Under the pieces are notes generated by a model. That model worked only from the letters and a program-made list of their open reading frames with translations. It had not been told where the DNA came from and made no database searches. Made by a program: the position numbers and the translations under genes. Positions 6,855-13,707 of a stretch of 21,458 bases of DNA are shown here, in pieces (positions within the stretch are counted from its first letter, which is position 1; each line of letters begins with the position of its first letter). Origin of the DNA: JAFARZ01 sp035651595 (GTDB lineage Bacteria; Actinomycetota; Actinomycetes; Streptosporangiales; Streptosporangiaceae); the NCBI GenBank assembly GCA_035651595.1, contig DASRFJ010000336.1, forward strand, positions 1 through 21,458. Direction: 5' to 3'.

Positions 6855-8197
6855 CCGCGGCTCCTCGCGGTCGTCTTGGGTGCGACCAGGTCAGTGCGCT
6901 CGGAACGGCGGCTGATGACGGCCAGCCCGCCCTTCGCGGGGGCCCAGGTGATGCCACGGGAGTGCCACCGTTCACCGCGGTCGCCAGTCGGCGCCAGCGT
7001 GACGTCGCGGAGCAGCGTCCGCAGCACCACGTTCATCTCCATGCTGGCGAAGGCGGCGCCGATGCAGCGCCGGACGCCGCCGCCGAACGGGATCCATTCG
7101 TAGGTATCCGGCCGCTTGCCGGCGAAGCGATCCGGGTCGAAGGCCCCCGGGTCCGGGAACAGCTTCGCGTTGTTGTGCATCAGGTAGATGCTGACCATGA
7201 CGATCTGGCCCTTCGGCAGCGTCCAGCGACCGAGTTCCATGCTCGGCGCGTGCACCTGGCGGGCCGTCCGGTCCACGACCGGACGCGTGCGCTGGACCTC
7301 GAGGATCGTCGCCTCCCGCAGCTCCGAACCGCCGGCGTCGGCCTCGGCCACCAGTCGGCGCAGCATCTCCGGGTGCCGGCGCAGCCGCTCGACGGCCCAG
7401 GCCAGGGTCGTCGCGGTGGTCTCATGCCCGGCGGTCAGCAGGGTAAGCAGCTGGTCGGCGATCTCGTCGCGGGTCATCGGTGAACCGTCGTCGTACTTGC
7501 TCTGCAGCATCAGCGCGAGCACGTCGTCCCGCCCGTCCAGGCGCGGGTCCTGCCGGGCCGCCTCGATCAGCCGGTCGACGATCTCGTCGTACTGGCGCCG
7601 GTAGGCCAGCGCGCGGCCCCACGGGCTCCACCGGCCGAGGTCGGTGCGCGGTATCGGCAGCACGGCGAGCCGCGCGCCGAGCGTCACCATCGCCGGGATC
7701 AGCTGCCGCAGCTCGGCCAGGTCGGCCCCGTCAGCGCCGAACACCGCGCGCAGGATCGCGTTCAGTGTGATGCGCATCATCGGAGCGAGCGTGGGGAACG
7801 CGCGGCCTTGCGGCCAGGTGGCCATCTCGCGGACCGCCTCCTGCTCGACGATGGCCTCGTACGCGCGCACGCGGCGGCCGTGGAACGGCGGGGTGAGCAG
7901 CTTGCGCTGCTTCTTGTGCCGGTCGCCGGTGATCGCGAAGAATGAGTTGGGGCCGAGCACGCGGCCCAGGTTGACATCGAGGTTGTCGGCGATCTCCGGA
8001 CTGGTCATGAACAGCTGCCTGACGTCGGCCGGGTCGCTGATCACCACGGCCTTGCCGAAGATCGGCACGTCGACGGTGAACGTCGGACCGTAGCGCCGGT
8101 GCAGACGGCGGATGTTCCACAGCGGGGCGGTAAGCGCGGTGGCGCCCTGCACGAAGCGCGGGGCCGACGGGCCGTCCGGCAGTGTCATCGTGGTCAT
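6851..8197 (-). CDS. Cytochrome P450, CYP138-like
   Basis: 448-residue haem monooxygenase. Seen: I-helix AGHETT (256-261), ExxR as Glu300-Val-Gln-Arg303, haem loop FGGGVRRCIG (371-380, Cys378 the iron ligand). Segments such as PPFHG, MMRITLNAILRAVFG and RWSPWGRALAYRRQYD closely resemble M. tuberculosis CYP138 (Rv0136) as I recall it, which also sits beside a TetR gene. The frame stays open upstream to 8428, but ATG 8197 is chosen: GGAGGG lies about six bases upstream, the protein then begins at normal P450 length, and the upstream extension would run through the operators and into the divergent regulator. First gene of a four-gene operon divergent from TetR. The electron-transfer partner is not in the window. 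Confidence 0.93.
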   Translation of the reverse strand: MTTMTLPDGPSAPRFVQGATALTAPLWNIRRLHRRYGPTFTVDVPIFGKAVVISDPADVRQLFMTSPEIADNLDVNLGRVLGPNSFFAITGDRHKKQRKLLTPPFHGRRVRAYEAIVEQEAVREMATWPQGRAFPTLAPMMRITLNAILRAVFGADGADLAELRQLIPAMVTLGARLAVLPIPRTDLGRWSPWGRALAYRRQYDEIVDRLIEAARQDPRLDGRDDVLALMLQSKYDDGSPMTRDEIADQLLTLLTAGHETTATTLAWAVERLRRHPEMLRRLVAEADAGGSELREATILEVQRTRPVVDRTARQVHAPSMELGRWTLPKGQIVMVSIYLMHNNAKLFPDPGAFDPDRFAGKRPDTYEWIPFGGGVRRCIGAAFASMEMNVVLRTLLRDVTLAPTGDRGERWHSRGITWAPAKGGLAVISRRSERTDLVAPKTTARSRG

Positions 8198-8213
8198 TCG
8201 TACCCTCCGCTCT

Positions 8214-8229
8214 GGTACGCGTGCGTACC
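8214..8229. promoter_or_regulatory. TetR-type operator 1 (GGTACGC-GT-GCGTACC)
   Basis: Perfect 7-bp inverted repeat with a 2-bp centre, in the 82-bp gap between the divergent P450 and TetR starts. A related palindrome lies 24 bp away centre to centre. The paired arrangement in a TetR divergent promoter is a typical autoregulated operator layout; binding is inferred. Confidence 0.7.
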
Positions 8230-8237
8230 ACACCGAC

Positions 8238-8253
8238 GGTACGCCGGAGTACC
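8238..8253. promoter_or_regulatory. TetR-type operator 2 (GGTACGCCGGAGTACC)
   Basis: Same 16-bp frame as operator 1 with one mismatch between the 7-bp arms (GGTACGC against GAGTACC). It lies closer to the TetR start. Two dimers could bind on one side of the helix pair and repress both genes. Confidence 0.65.
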
Positions 8254-8279
8254 ATGGTCGTGCAAGGCCTTCGGAGCCG

Positions 8280-8957
8280 ATGACCGGAAGGGATAGCCTG
8301 GCGACTGTGACCACCGCCCGCGACGAGATGACCGGCCTTGGGGTCGCCCCGCAGACGGCCGCGGTCACGGCCGCGCCGGGCCCTGCCGAGTTCCGCGGGC
8401 GGCTGCTGGAGGGCATGGCCGCGGCCATCCGCGAGGGCGGTTACCGCGACTCGACGGTCGCCGACATCGTGCGGCACGCCCGCACCTCACGCCGCACGTT
8501 CTACGAGCATTTCGCCAGCAAGCAGGCGTGCTACATCGCCCTGCTCCAGGACTGCAACGGCGCGATGGTCCGCCACATCGCCGAGACGGTCGATCGGCGC
8601 GCGCCATGGGACGTCCAGATCCAGCAGGCGGTCCAGGCGTGGATCGCGGCGGCCGAATCCGATCTGCCCATCACGCTGAGCTGGATCAGGGACCTGCCCT
8701 CCCTCGGCTCCGACGCCCGCCACCTCCAGCGCGAACTGCTCGAGTCGTTCATCACGCTCATCGAGAGCCTCAGCACCACGCCGGAGTTGCGCGCTGCGGG
8801 CGTCGCGCCGCCGTCCCGCCAGCTGACGATCCTGATGCTCGGCGGCCTGCGTGAGCTCATGGCGACGACCGTCGAGGACGGCGGCAACATCGGCGACATC
8901 GTCGACGTCGCGGTCCAGGCCACGCAGGCGATGCTCCGCCCGTCCGCGGCTGACTGA
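8280..8957 (+). CDS. TetR/AcrR family transcriptional regulator of the P450 operon
   Basis: 225-residue repressor. The N-terminal helix-turn-helix is clear at about residues 42-85: RGRLLEGMAAAIREGG, then TVADIVRHARTSRRTFYEHF and SKQACY, followed by an all-helical ligand domain. It is divergent from the P450 operon with two matching palindromes between them, so it most likely represses both directions until a lipophilic ligand binds. The start is uncertain: ATG 8280 is used here, but GTG 8307 in the same frame, preceded by AAGGGA, is a good alternative and would remove nine residues. The open frame extends further upstream to 8112, but that would cover the operators and the P450 start. Confidence 0.88.
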   Translation: MTGRDSLATVTTARDEMTGLGVAPQTAAVTAAPGPAEFRGRLLEGMAAAIREGGYRDSTVADIVRHARTSRRTFYEHFASKQACYIALLQDCNGAMVRHIAETVDRRAPWDVQIQQAVQAWIAAAESDLPITLSWIRDLPSLGSDARHLQRELLESFITLIESLSTTPELRAAGVAPPSRQLTILMLGGLRELMATTVEDGGNIGDIVDVAVQATQAMLRPSAAD

Positions 8958-9004
8958 GCCGCGGAGGGCGGCGGCTGACGCGCCAGCCCCGGCATACTGG
9001 TGCG

Positions 9005-9502
9005 GTGAACGTGACGCTGCGCGCGCAGCAGCCGGACGATCTGCCCCTGCTGCCGGGCGGGGAAAGCATCTACGACGACTTCGGCCCGCGCGGGATCCGT
9101 GACGCGCCCAAGCCCGCCAGGTTCGACAGCGACGGCGCGCTGACCGTGCTCGCCGACGACGGCCAGGTGGCCGGCGACGTCGGCTGGCACTGGCAGCAGT
9201 GGGGTCCCACCGCCGGGTCCCGGTGTCCGATGATCGGCATCTGGCTCCGGCCCGAATACCGGGGCCGCGGCATCGGCACCGCGGCGCAGGCGCGGCTCGC
9301 CGACCTGATCTTCCGGCACACCACGGTCAATCGCGTCGAGGCGCACACCGAGACCACCAACATCGCCGAGCAGAAGGCGCTGGAGGCCGCCGGCTTCCAG
9401 CGCGAGGGCGTCACCCGGGGCTCGACCTGGCGGGACGGCGCCTACCGCGACGGCGTCCTGTACGCCATACTCCGCGACGACCCGCGCCCAGACCTGCCGT
9501 GA
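9005..9502 (+). CDS. GNAT family N-acetyltransferase (RimJ/RimL-like)
   Basis: 165-residue acetyl-CoA-dependent acyltransferase. The pyrophosphate-binding motif RGRGIGT (86-92) follows a beta strand IGIWLRPEY, and the late segment NIAEQKALEAAGFQREG then YRDGVLYAILRDD is typical of the RimJ/RimL type that acetylates protein N-termini or small amines. The GTG at 9005 is only a few bases after a CATACT that could be a -10 element, so the mRNA may be leaderless. It lies 47 bases after the TetR stop on the same strand, so it may be partly co-transcribed with it. Acceptor unknown. Confidence 0.85.
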   Translation: MNVTLRAQQPDDLPLLPGGESIYDDFGPRGIRDAPKPARFDSDGALTVLADDGQVAGDVGWHWQQWGPTAGSRCPMIGIWLRPEYRGRGIGTAAQARLADLIFRHTTVNRVEAHTETTNIAEQKALEAAGFQREGVTRGSTWRDGAYRDGVLYAILRDDPRPDLP

Positions 9503-9640
9503 GTCACACGCGTAACGCACCCCGCCGACGTCAGCTCCGCGCCGCGCCGGTTCGTGACAGGAAAGGCGCCAGGCGGGGCATTGCCATCGCGCCGCGCCAG
9601 CCGTGCCGGAACGCCACAACCGGACACAAGTCACATTCCG

Positions 9641-9661
9641 GGCGCGCCCGACGGGCGCGCC
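9641..9661. repeat. 10-bp-arm GC-rich palindrome abutting repeat copy B
   Basis: GGCGCGCCCG, one base, CGGGCGCGCC: a perfect short hairpin two bases from the 53-nt hairpin of copy B. The corresponding flank of copy A (3534-3556) is similar in sequence but does not form it. Confidence 0.75.
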
Positions 9662-9663
9662 AG

Positions 9664-9716
9664 ATTATTGCGGACACTTACCCCCCCGATCTGGGAGGGT
9701 AAGTGTCCGCAATAAT
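9664..9716. terminator. 53-nt hairpin of copy B, possible bidirectional terminator
   Basis: 24-bp arms around GATCT with a single C/A mismatch near the tip. It lies 161 bases after the GNAT stop and 37 bases after the flavin reductase stop. Same size and loop length as the hairpin at 3481-3533, and again between convergent genes. There is no strong U-tract. Confidence 0.5.
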
Positions 9717-9753
9717 TTCGATCCAACTTTCGAGGCCGAGGCTAGCGTCGAAC

Positions 9754-10314
9754 TTACCAGATATAAGCGGGCATTACGGGCCGCGCGGGCGCCAGCGAAC
9801 GGACCAGCGCTCCTAACGACGCCAGTTCCACGTACGCGCCGCGGTAATACAGCAGCGGCGGTAGCGCGGCGACGCCGGTTTCGGCGTGCCGGACGCGGCC
9901 GACGACGATCTCGTGGTCGCCGCCGGGAAGCATGTGCTCGACGGTGCACTCCAGCACGGCGAGCACGTCCTCCAGGCGCGGGCTGCCGGTCGGGCCGCGC
10001 CGGTGCCGCACGCCATCCCAGGCCGCCGCCAGGCCGCGGCGCGCGAAGTTCGCGGACAGCTGCCGCTGCGGCGCGGCGAGCACGTTGACCACGAACGCGC
10101 CGTGGCCGCGGATCGCGCGCAGCGTCAGGCTGCCGAGGTCGAAGCAGACCAGCACCAGCGGCGGGTCCAGGGACAGCGAGGTGACCGCGTTCGCGGTGGT
10201 ACCCACTGGCTCCCCGTCACAGTCGACCGAGGTGACCACCGTGACCCCGGTGGCGAAGTGGCCCATCGCGTGCCTGAATTCGGCCGAAGAGACATCCGAA
10301 GAGACGTCGGTCAT
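9754..10314 (-). CDS. Flavin reductase family protein (FMN-binding split barrel, HpaC-like)
   Basis: 186-residue FMN-binding protein. Seen: FRHAMGHFATGVTVVTS (13-29), the TTANAVTSLSLDPPLVLVC flavin-site segment (about 39-57), FVVNVLAAPQRQLSANFA (about 73-90) and the C-terminal GGDHEIVVGRV with PLLYYRG. It would reduce flavin with NAD(P)H for a separate monooxygenase; no obvious partner adjoins it. ATG 10314 follows a short ORF by two bases, so translation may be coupled. The final codons PAYIW and the stop lie at the start of repeat copy B, so its very C-terminus is set by the element boundary. Confidence 0.88.
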   Translation of the reverse strand: MTDVSSDVSSAEFRHAMGHFATGVTVVTSVDCDGEPVGTTANAVTSLSLDPPLVLVCFDLGSLTLRAIRGHGAFVVNVLAAPQRQLSANFARRGLAAAWDGVRHRRGPTGSPRLEDVLAVLECTVEHMLPGGDHEIVVGRVRHAETGVAALPPLLYYRGAYVELASLGALVRSLAPARPVMPAYIW

Positions 10315-10316
10315 CG

Positions 10317-10391
10317 TCAGGCCTGCCCGTGATTCGGCCCGATCGCCTCACCTGCGGTGTTCATCTGGCCGATGCCGATCTTGGCTGTCAC
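10317..10391 (-). CDS. 24-residue ORF immediately upstream of flavin reductase (leader peptide or gene remnant)
   Basis: GTG-started ORF reading MTAKIGIGQMNTAGEAIG and ending NHGQA, stopping two bases before the flavin reductase ATG. AGGA lies eight bases before the GTG. The opening KIGIGQMNT resembles the first strand of some LLM-type flavin monooxygenases, so it could be the remnant of a deleted reductase partner. It has no runs of a single amino acid, so it is unlike a classical attenuator. Coding status is uncertain. Confidence 0.35.
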   Translation of the reverse strand: MTAKIGIGQMNTAGEAIGPNHGQA

Positions 10392-10398
10392 GACTCAC

Positions 10399-10428
10399 AT
10401 CCTGCCGCCGCCGTCCGCACATAGTCAA
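10399..10428 (-). promoter_or_regulatory. Candidate promoter of the flavin reductase unit
   Basis: On the minus strand TTGACT (10428-10423), 18 bases, CAGGAT (10404-10399). A start point about seven bases on would fall almost at the GTG of the 24-codon ORF. The sequence just upstream is AT-rich and holds the direct repeat TCAAGT twice (10425-10430 and 10438-10443), a possible activator or repressor site. Confidence 0.4.
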
Positions 10429-10475
10429 GTATTACGATCAAGTTAGTAGATAATCCAACCGAACCCTCGTCATTC

Positions 10476-10503
10476 GTGACCGGGACGGCGGTGCGGTTAT
10501 GCT
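10476..10503 (+). promoter_or_regulatory. Candidate promoter of the large membrane protein gene
   Basis: GTGACC, 16 bases, TATGCT, ending 30 bases before the GTG start at 10534. It diverges from the flavin reductase promoter. The match is moderate. Confidence 0.3.
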
Positions 10504-10533
10504 GTCGAGGCGGCCAGATGAAACGATCGTGCG

Positions 10534-13476
10534 GTGACGTCCCAGCAGCAGCCATTGATCCTGGTAGAGGATCATCTTGAACGGCGGATCCGCAAGCCCG
10601 TCGATCTGCTGCGCTGCCTCGTCTCCTGCATCGAGATCGTGGCCCTGGCGCTGGCCGGCCTCGCGGCCACCGCGACCACCGACGGCGTCGAGACCGACAT
10701 ACTCAACGCGAGCTCGCACCTGCCGCACGCCGTCCAGCGGGTCGCACCCACCGTCGCCCTGTTCGCCCTGCTCATCCTGCCGGTCTCACTCGCCGTCCGG
10801 CAGCTCATCAGAAGACAGCCGCAGCGGCTCGCCGAGGCGGTGGCGACTGGTTGCCTGGCCGCCGCGGTGGTCGGCATCGCGAACGAGATCCTGAGTCAGT
10901 CGTTCGCCCGCGCGCTCTACGACGCGATCATCATGGCCCACCCGGCCTCCAGCCACACCGCCGCCTTCGACCCGTACCTGGCGGGCGTGGTCGCCTATGC
11001 CACGATCATCGGCCTCACCGGCTACCCGGGATGGCGGAACGCCCTGTGGATCACGGTCGCGGTCTACGCCATCGTGCACCTGGGCACCCAGGGCACCACG
11101 ATCCTTTCCCTGCTCATCACCCTTATCGCCGGACGCGCCGTCGGCCTGGCCGTCCGGTACGTCGCCGGGTCCATGTCGCAGCGGCCGAGCGCGGACGAGA
11201 TCGCCGCGGCGCTGACCGAGCCCGGCGAGGGCCGCAAGATCACCGCCATCCGGCGGGGGACGCCGCGCCAGGGCGGCTCGCGGCACTACGAGGTCACGCT
11301 CATCGACGGCGCCAGCCTGGACGTCGCGGTCTACGACCGGGACCAGCAGGCGGCCGGCGCGCTCTACCGGCTGTACCGGTCGATCAGGCTGCGCGGCCAG
11401 GTGTCCCGCAGCGCCCCGCTGTCCGTCGACCACGCGGTCGAGCGCCGCGCGCTGCTGGCCTACGCCGCCGAGGACGCGGGCGCGCCCACGCCGCGGCTGC
11501 GGGCGGTGGTCAGGGTCGGGCCGGAGGCCACCGTGCTCGCCTACGACCACCACGACGGGACCACGCTCGCCGCGAAGAACCCGGGCTGCACGGACGGGGA
11601 GCTGCGGGCCATCTGGGACGCGATGCGCCAGCTGCACCAGCATCGGGTGACCCACCGCGGGCTCACCGCCGACCGCATCCTGCTTACCGACGACGGCCGG
11701 GTCATGCTGCTCGACCCGGGCGACGGCGATCTCGCCGCCAGCGACCTGCAGATCCGGCTGGACATCGCGCAGCTCATCGCCGAGCTCGCGCTGACCGTGG
11801 GCACGGACCGGGCCGCCGACCTGGCGGTGGAGAAGGCAGGCGCCAACGAGATGGTCGCGGTCGTGCCGCTGCTTCAGCCGGTCGCGCTGGCCAGGGCCAC
11901 GAGGGCGACGCTGCGCCGCCGACGGGACGTGCTGCCCGCGCTGCGCACCCGGCTGCTCGCCGCGGTGCCGGGCGGCGAGGTGATGCCGGTGCGGCTGGAG
12001 CGTATCCGGTTCCGCACGCTGGTCACGATCGTGGCCACGCTGGCCGCCGGCTACCTGCTGGCCGGCGAACTGGCCAGGACCAGCCTGTCCACCGTGCTGC
12101 ACAAGGCGAACTGGCAGTGGGGCCTGGTCGCGCTGCTCCTTGAGGGCGTCACGTTCATCGGCGCGACGATCTCGCTGCAAGGGTTCGTCTCGGACAAGCT
12201 CAGTTTCACCAAGACCATGCTGGCCCAGCTCGCCGGGTCGTTCGTCCGGCTGGTCACCCCGGCGGCGGTGGGCGGCGCCGCACTCAACATCCGCTACCTG
12301 CAACGGCGCAAGATCCCGGCGGCCGCCGCGGCGGCCAGCGTCGGCGTCTGGCAGGGCGTCGCGTTCGTGCTGCACATCCTGCTGCTCGTGGTGTTCGTCG
12401 CGATCACCGGCACCGGGCGGGAGCATTCGCTGCGACCGCCGACCTGGTCGTATTTCGTGCTGGCCGGCCTCGCCGCGGTGGGCGTCGCGGTGCTGAGCAT
12501 CCCGGCGAGCCGCCGGCTGATCCGCGACCGGGCCGCGCCGATGCTCGGCCAGGTGCTGCCCCGCCTGCTCGAGGTCGCCCAGCAGCCGCGCAAGCTCGCC
12601 CAGGGCATCGGCGGCGCGCTGCTGCTGAGCGCCGCGTACATCCTGTGCCTGGCCGCGTGCGTCGCGGCGTTCGGGGGGCGGCAGGTGCCGATCGCGAGCA
12701 TCGCGGTGGTGTACCTGACCGGCAGCGCCTTCGGCTCGATCATGCCGACACCGGGCGGGCTGGGGGCGGTGGAGGCGGCGCTGACCGCCGGGCTGACCGC
12801 GGCAGGCCTGCCGGGCGCGGTGGCGGTCAGCTCCGTGCTGCTGTTCCGGCTGCTCACGTTCTGGCTGCCAGTGCCGGCCGGCTGGATCGCCCTCAGCTAC
12901 CTGGAACGCCAGGGCGCGCTATTACTCAGCCGCCATGAACGGATTGGCCACGCACACCCCGTCGTACACCTGGCCGTGGTTGAGATCCTCGGAGCGGATG
13001 ACGCCGCAGCCGATCTCCACCGCGCTGCGGACGATCATCGCGTCCCACAGCGAGATCCCCGTGCGCTGGTGAAGGCTGATGGCGGCCAGGACATCATCCG
13101 CCGCCGGGGTGTGCACATACCAGCGAGCGAGGTCGGCGACGATTTCCTTTGCGGCCGCCGCGTCCAGCGGCTTGGGGATCTTACGCGTCACCGTGACGAA
13201 GAACTCCTGCAGGACCTGGATGCTCACGCACCCATCCCGTGTCTCCCACAGGCTCGTCAGCAGGTCGCGAGCGCGCTCGTGCTTGACGCCGGCGGTCTTG
13301 TCATACGCGTACACCAGGACGTTGGTATCGATGAACTGGCGGCTATCGCTCATGCAGGTCGTCCCGGTCCCAGTCGATGTGACCCCGCGTGCCGAGATCG
13401 ATGCCGTCACGGAGCCGGGCAAGGCTTCGCTCCCTGGCACTGGCGTACCCGTTCTCCTGCTCGACCAGATCTCTGA
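10534..13476 (+). CDS. Flippase-like (lysylphosphatidylglycerol-synthase TM family) membrane protein with degenerate kinase-like domain; 3' end runs through vapBC
   Basis: Open frame of 980 codons. Layout: residues 30-210, about six membrane segments; 225-480, a cytoplasmic kinase-like domain; about 497-790, the flippase/LPG-synthase membrane domain ending WLPVPAGWIALSYLERQGAL. The kinase-like part lacks key residues: VAVY at 264-267 where a Lys is expected, HRG at 374-376 where HxD is expected, and DPG at 404-406 in place of DFG, so it is probably a pseudokinase. From about residue 790 (12905) to the stop at 13474 the frame is antisense to vapC and part of vapB and has no membrane or domain character. 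The natural stop therefore seems to have been lost next to the toxin gene. Likely role: lipid handling at the membrane. The GTG start has no clear ribosome site. Confidence 0.8.
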   Translation: MTSQQQPLILVEDHLERRIRKPVDLLRCLVSCIEIVALALAGLAATATTDGVETDILNASSHLPHAVQRVAPTVALFALLILPVSLAVRQLIRRQPQRLAEAVATGCLAAAVVGIANEILSQSFARALYDAIIMAHPASSHTAAFDPYLAGVVAYATIIGLTGYPGWRNALWITVAVYAIVHLGTQGTTILSLLITLIAGRAVGLAVRYVAGSMSQRPSADEIAAALTEPGEGRKITAIRRGTPRQGGSRHYEVTLIDGASLDVAVYDRDQQAAGALYRLYRSIRLRGQVSRSAPLSVDHAVERRALLAYAAEDAGAPTPRLRAVVRVGPEATVLAYDHHDGTTLAAKNPGCTDGELRAIWDAMRQLHQHRVTHRGLTADRILLTDDGRVMLLDPGDGDLAASDLQIRLDIAQLIAELALTVGTDRAADLAVEKAGANEMVAVVPLLQPVALARATRATLRRRRDVLPALRTRLLAAVPGGEVMPVRLERIRFRTLVTIVATLAAGYLLAGELARTSLSTVLHKANWQWGLVALLLEGVTFIGATISLQGFVSDKLSFTKTMLAQLAGSFVRLVTPAAVGGAALNIRYLQRRKIPAAAAAASVGVWQGVAFVLHILLLVVFVAITGTGREHSLRPPTWSYFVLAGLAAVGVAVLSIPASRRLIRDRAAPMLGQVLPRLLEVAQQPRKLAQGIGGALLLSAAYILCLAACVAAFGGRQVPIASIAVVYLTGSAFGSIMPTPGGLGAVEAALTAGLTAAGLPGAVAVSSVLLFRLLTFWLPVPAGWIALSYLERQGALLLSRHERIGHAHPVVHLAVVEILGADDAAADLHRAADDHRVPQRDPRALVKADGGQDIIRRRGVHIPASEVGDDFLCGRRVQRLGDLTRHRDEELLQDLDAHAPIPCLPQARQQVASALVLDAGGLVIRVHQDVGIDELAAIAHAGRPGPSRCDPACRDRCRHGAGQGFAPWHWRTRSPARPDL
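12922..13353 (-). CDS. vapC: VapC-like PIN-domain ribonuclease toxin
   Basis: 143-residue PIN-domain RNase, the toxin of a type II pair. The four acidic metal-binding positions are present: Asp9 in FIDTNVLVYAYD, Glu50 in QVLQEFF, Asp104 in SLWDAMIV and Asp123 in SEDLNHGQ, so it is likely active. ATG 13353 lies inside the antitoxin gene's 3' end (11-base overlap), the usual vapBC coupling. The frame stays open upstream to 13488 but that part is antitoxin sequence in another frame. It lies antisense to the tail of the large membrane protein frame. Confidence 0.92.
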   Translation of the reverse strand: MSDSRQFIDTNVLVYAYDKTAGVKHERARDLLTSLWETRDGCVSIQVLQEFFVTVTRKIPKPLDAAAAKEIVADLARWYVHTPAADDVLAAISLHQRTGISLWDAMIVRSAVEIGCGVIRSEDLNHGQVYDGVCVANPFMAAE

Positions 13477-13585
13477 GCATCCGGGCAAGCAACGCGGATA
13501 CCGACGTTCCGCGACGCGCGGCCAGCACCCTCGCCTCGCGGAGGTCCTCTTCGGGAAGGGACAGTGTGATGTTCTGGTTGCTCAT
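13343..13585 (-). CDS. vapB: VapB-like ribbon-helix-helix antitoxin
   Basis: 80-residue antitoxin. The N-terminus MSNQNITLSLPEEDLREARVL is a ribbon-helix-helix DNA-binding fold, followed by an Arg/Asp-rich flexible tail that would wrap and block VapC. It overlaps vapC by 11 bases. An AAGG site precedes the ATG, and a perfect 31-bp palindrome begins 11 bases upstream, as expected for autoregulation by the VapBC complex. Confidence 0.88.
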   Translation of the reverse strand: MSNQNITLSLPEEDLREARVLAARRGTSVSALLARMLRDLVEQENGYASARERSLARLRDGIDLGTRGHIDWDRDDLHER

Positions 13586-13595
13586 ATCCGACCTT

Positions 13596-13626
13596 CACTG
13601 TTTTACGTGCTGCACGTAAAACAGTG
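13596..13626. promoter_or_regulatory. 31-bp perfect palindrome, vapBC operator
   Basis: Arms CACTGTTTTACGTGC and GCACGTAAAACAGTG around a single T. It is AT-rich relative to surroundings, immediately upstream of vapB and 81 bases from the divergent symporter start. Ribbon-helix-helix antitoxins bind such inverted repeats; occupancy could also affect the symporter promoter. Confidence 0.8.
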
Positions 13627-13707
13627 TATCGCGGCAATCCCTTCCGCGCCCGCGCCCGGCTGCTAGAGTGACCGGCTGATGTACGGAGAGTAATCGGGGG
13701 GTTGCTC

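Larger units (their letters stand above)
9641..9767 (-). repeat. Two-part structured repeat element, copy B (inverted relative to copy A)
   Basis: Read on the minus strand it has the same order as copy A: box at 9767-9741 (core GGTAAGTTCGACG), a 24-nt spacer, the 53-nt hairpin at 9716-9664, then a GC-rich flank to 9641. It sits between convergent genes (GNAT and flavin reductase). The TAA stop of the flavin reductase (9754-9756) is inside the box. Hairpin differences from copy A are four, two of which are the two sides of one base pair. Confidence 0.85.

Noticed and set aside
8198..8279. Start of the TetR gene at 8112
   Set aside because: It would include both palindromes and the divergent P450 start as coding sequence, and the added residues match no TetR N-terminus.
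6851..8428. Longer P450 form starting at 8428
   Set aside because: The extra N-terminus would cover the TetR operators and the TetR start; ATG 8197 has a good ribosome site and gives normal P450 length.
3431..9767. The two inverted repeats as ends of one composite transposon
   Set aside because: They enclose an apparently normal TetR-P450 operon with no transposase, and both copies carry the full element rather than simple terminal repeats; no target-site duplications seen.
10786..12426. 546-codon minus-strand frame antisense to the flippase-type gene
   Set aside because: Composition is Asp/Arg/Gly/His-rich with no domain, while the + strand frame has membrane helices and a recognisable fold.
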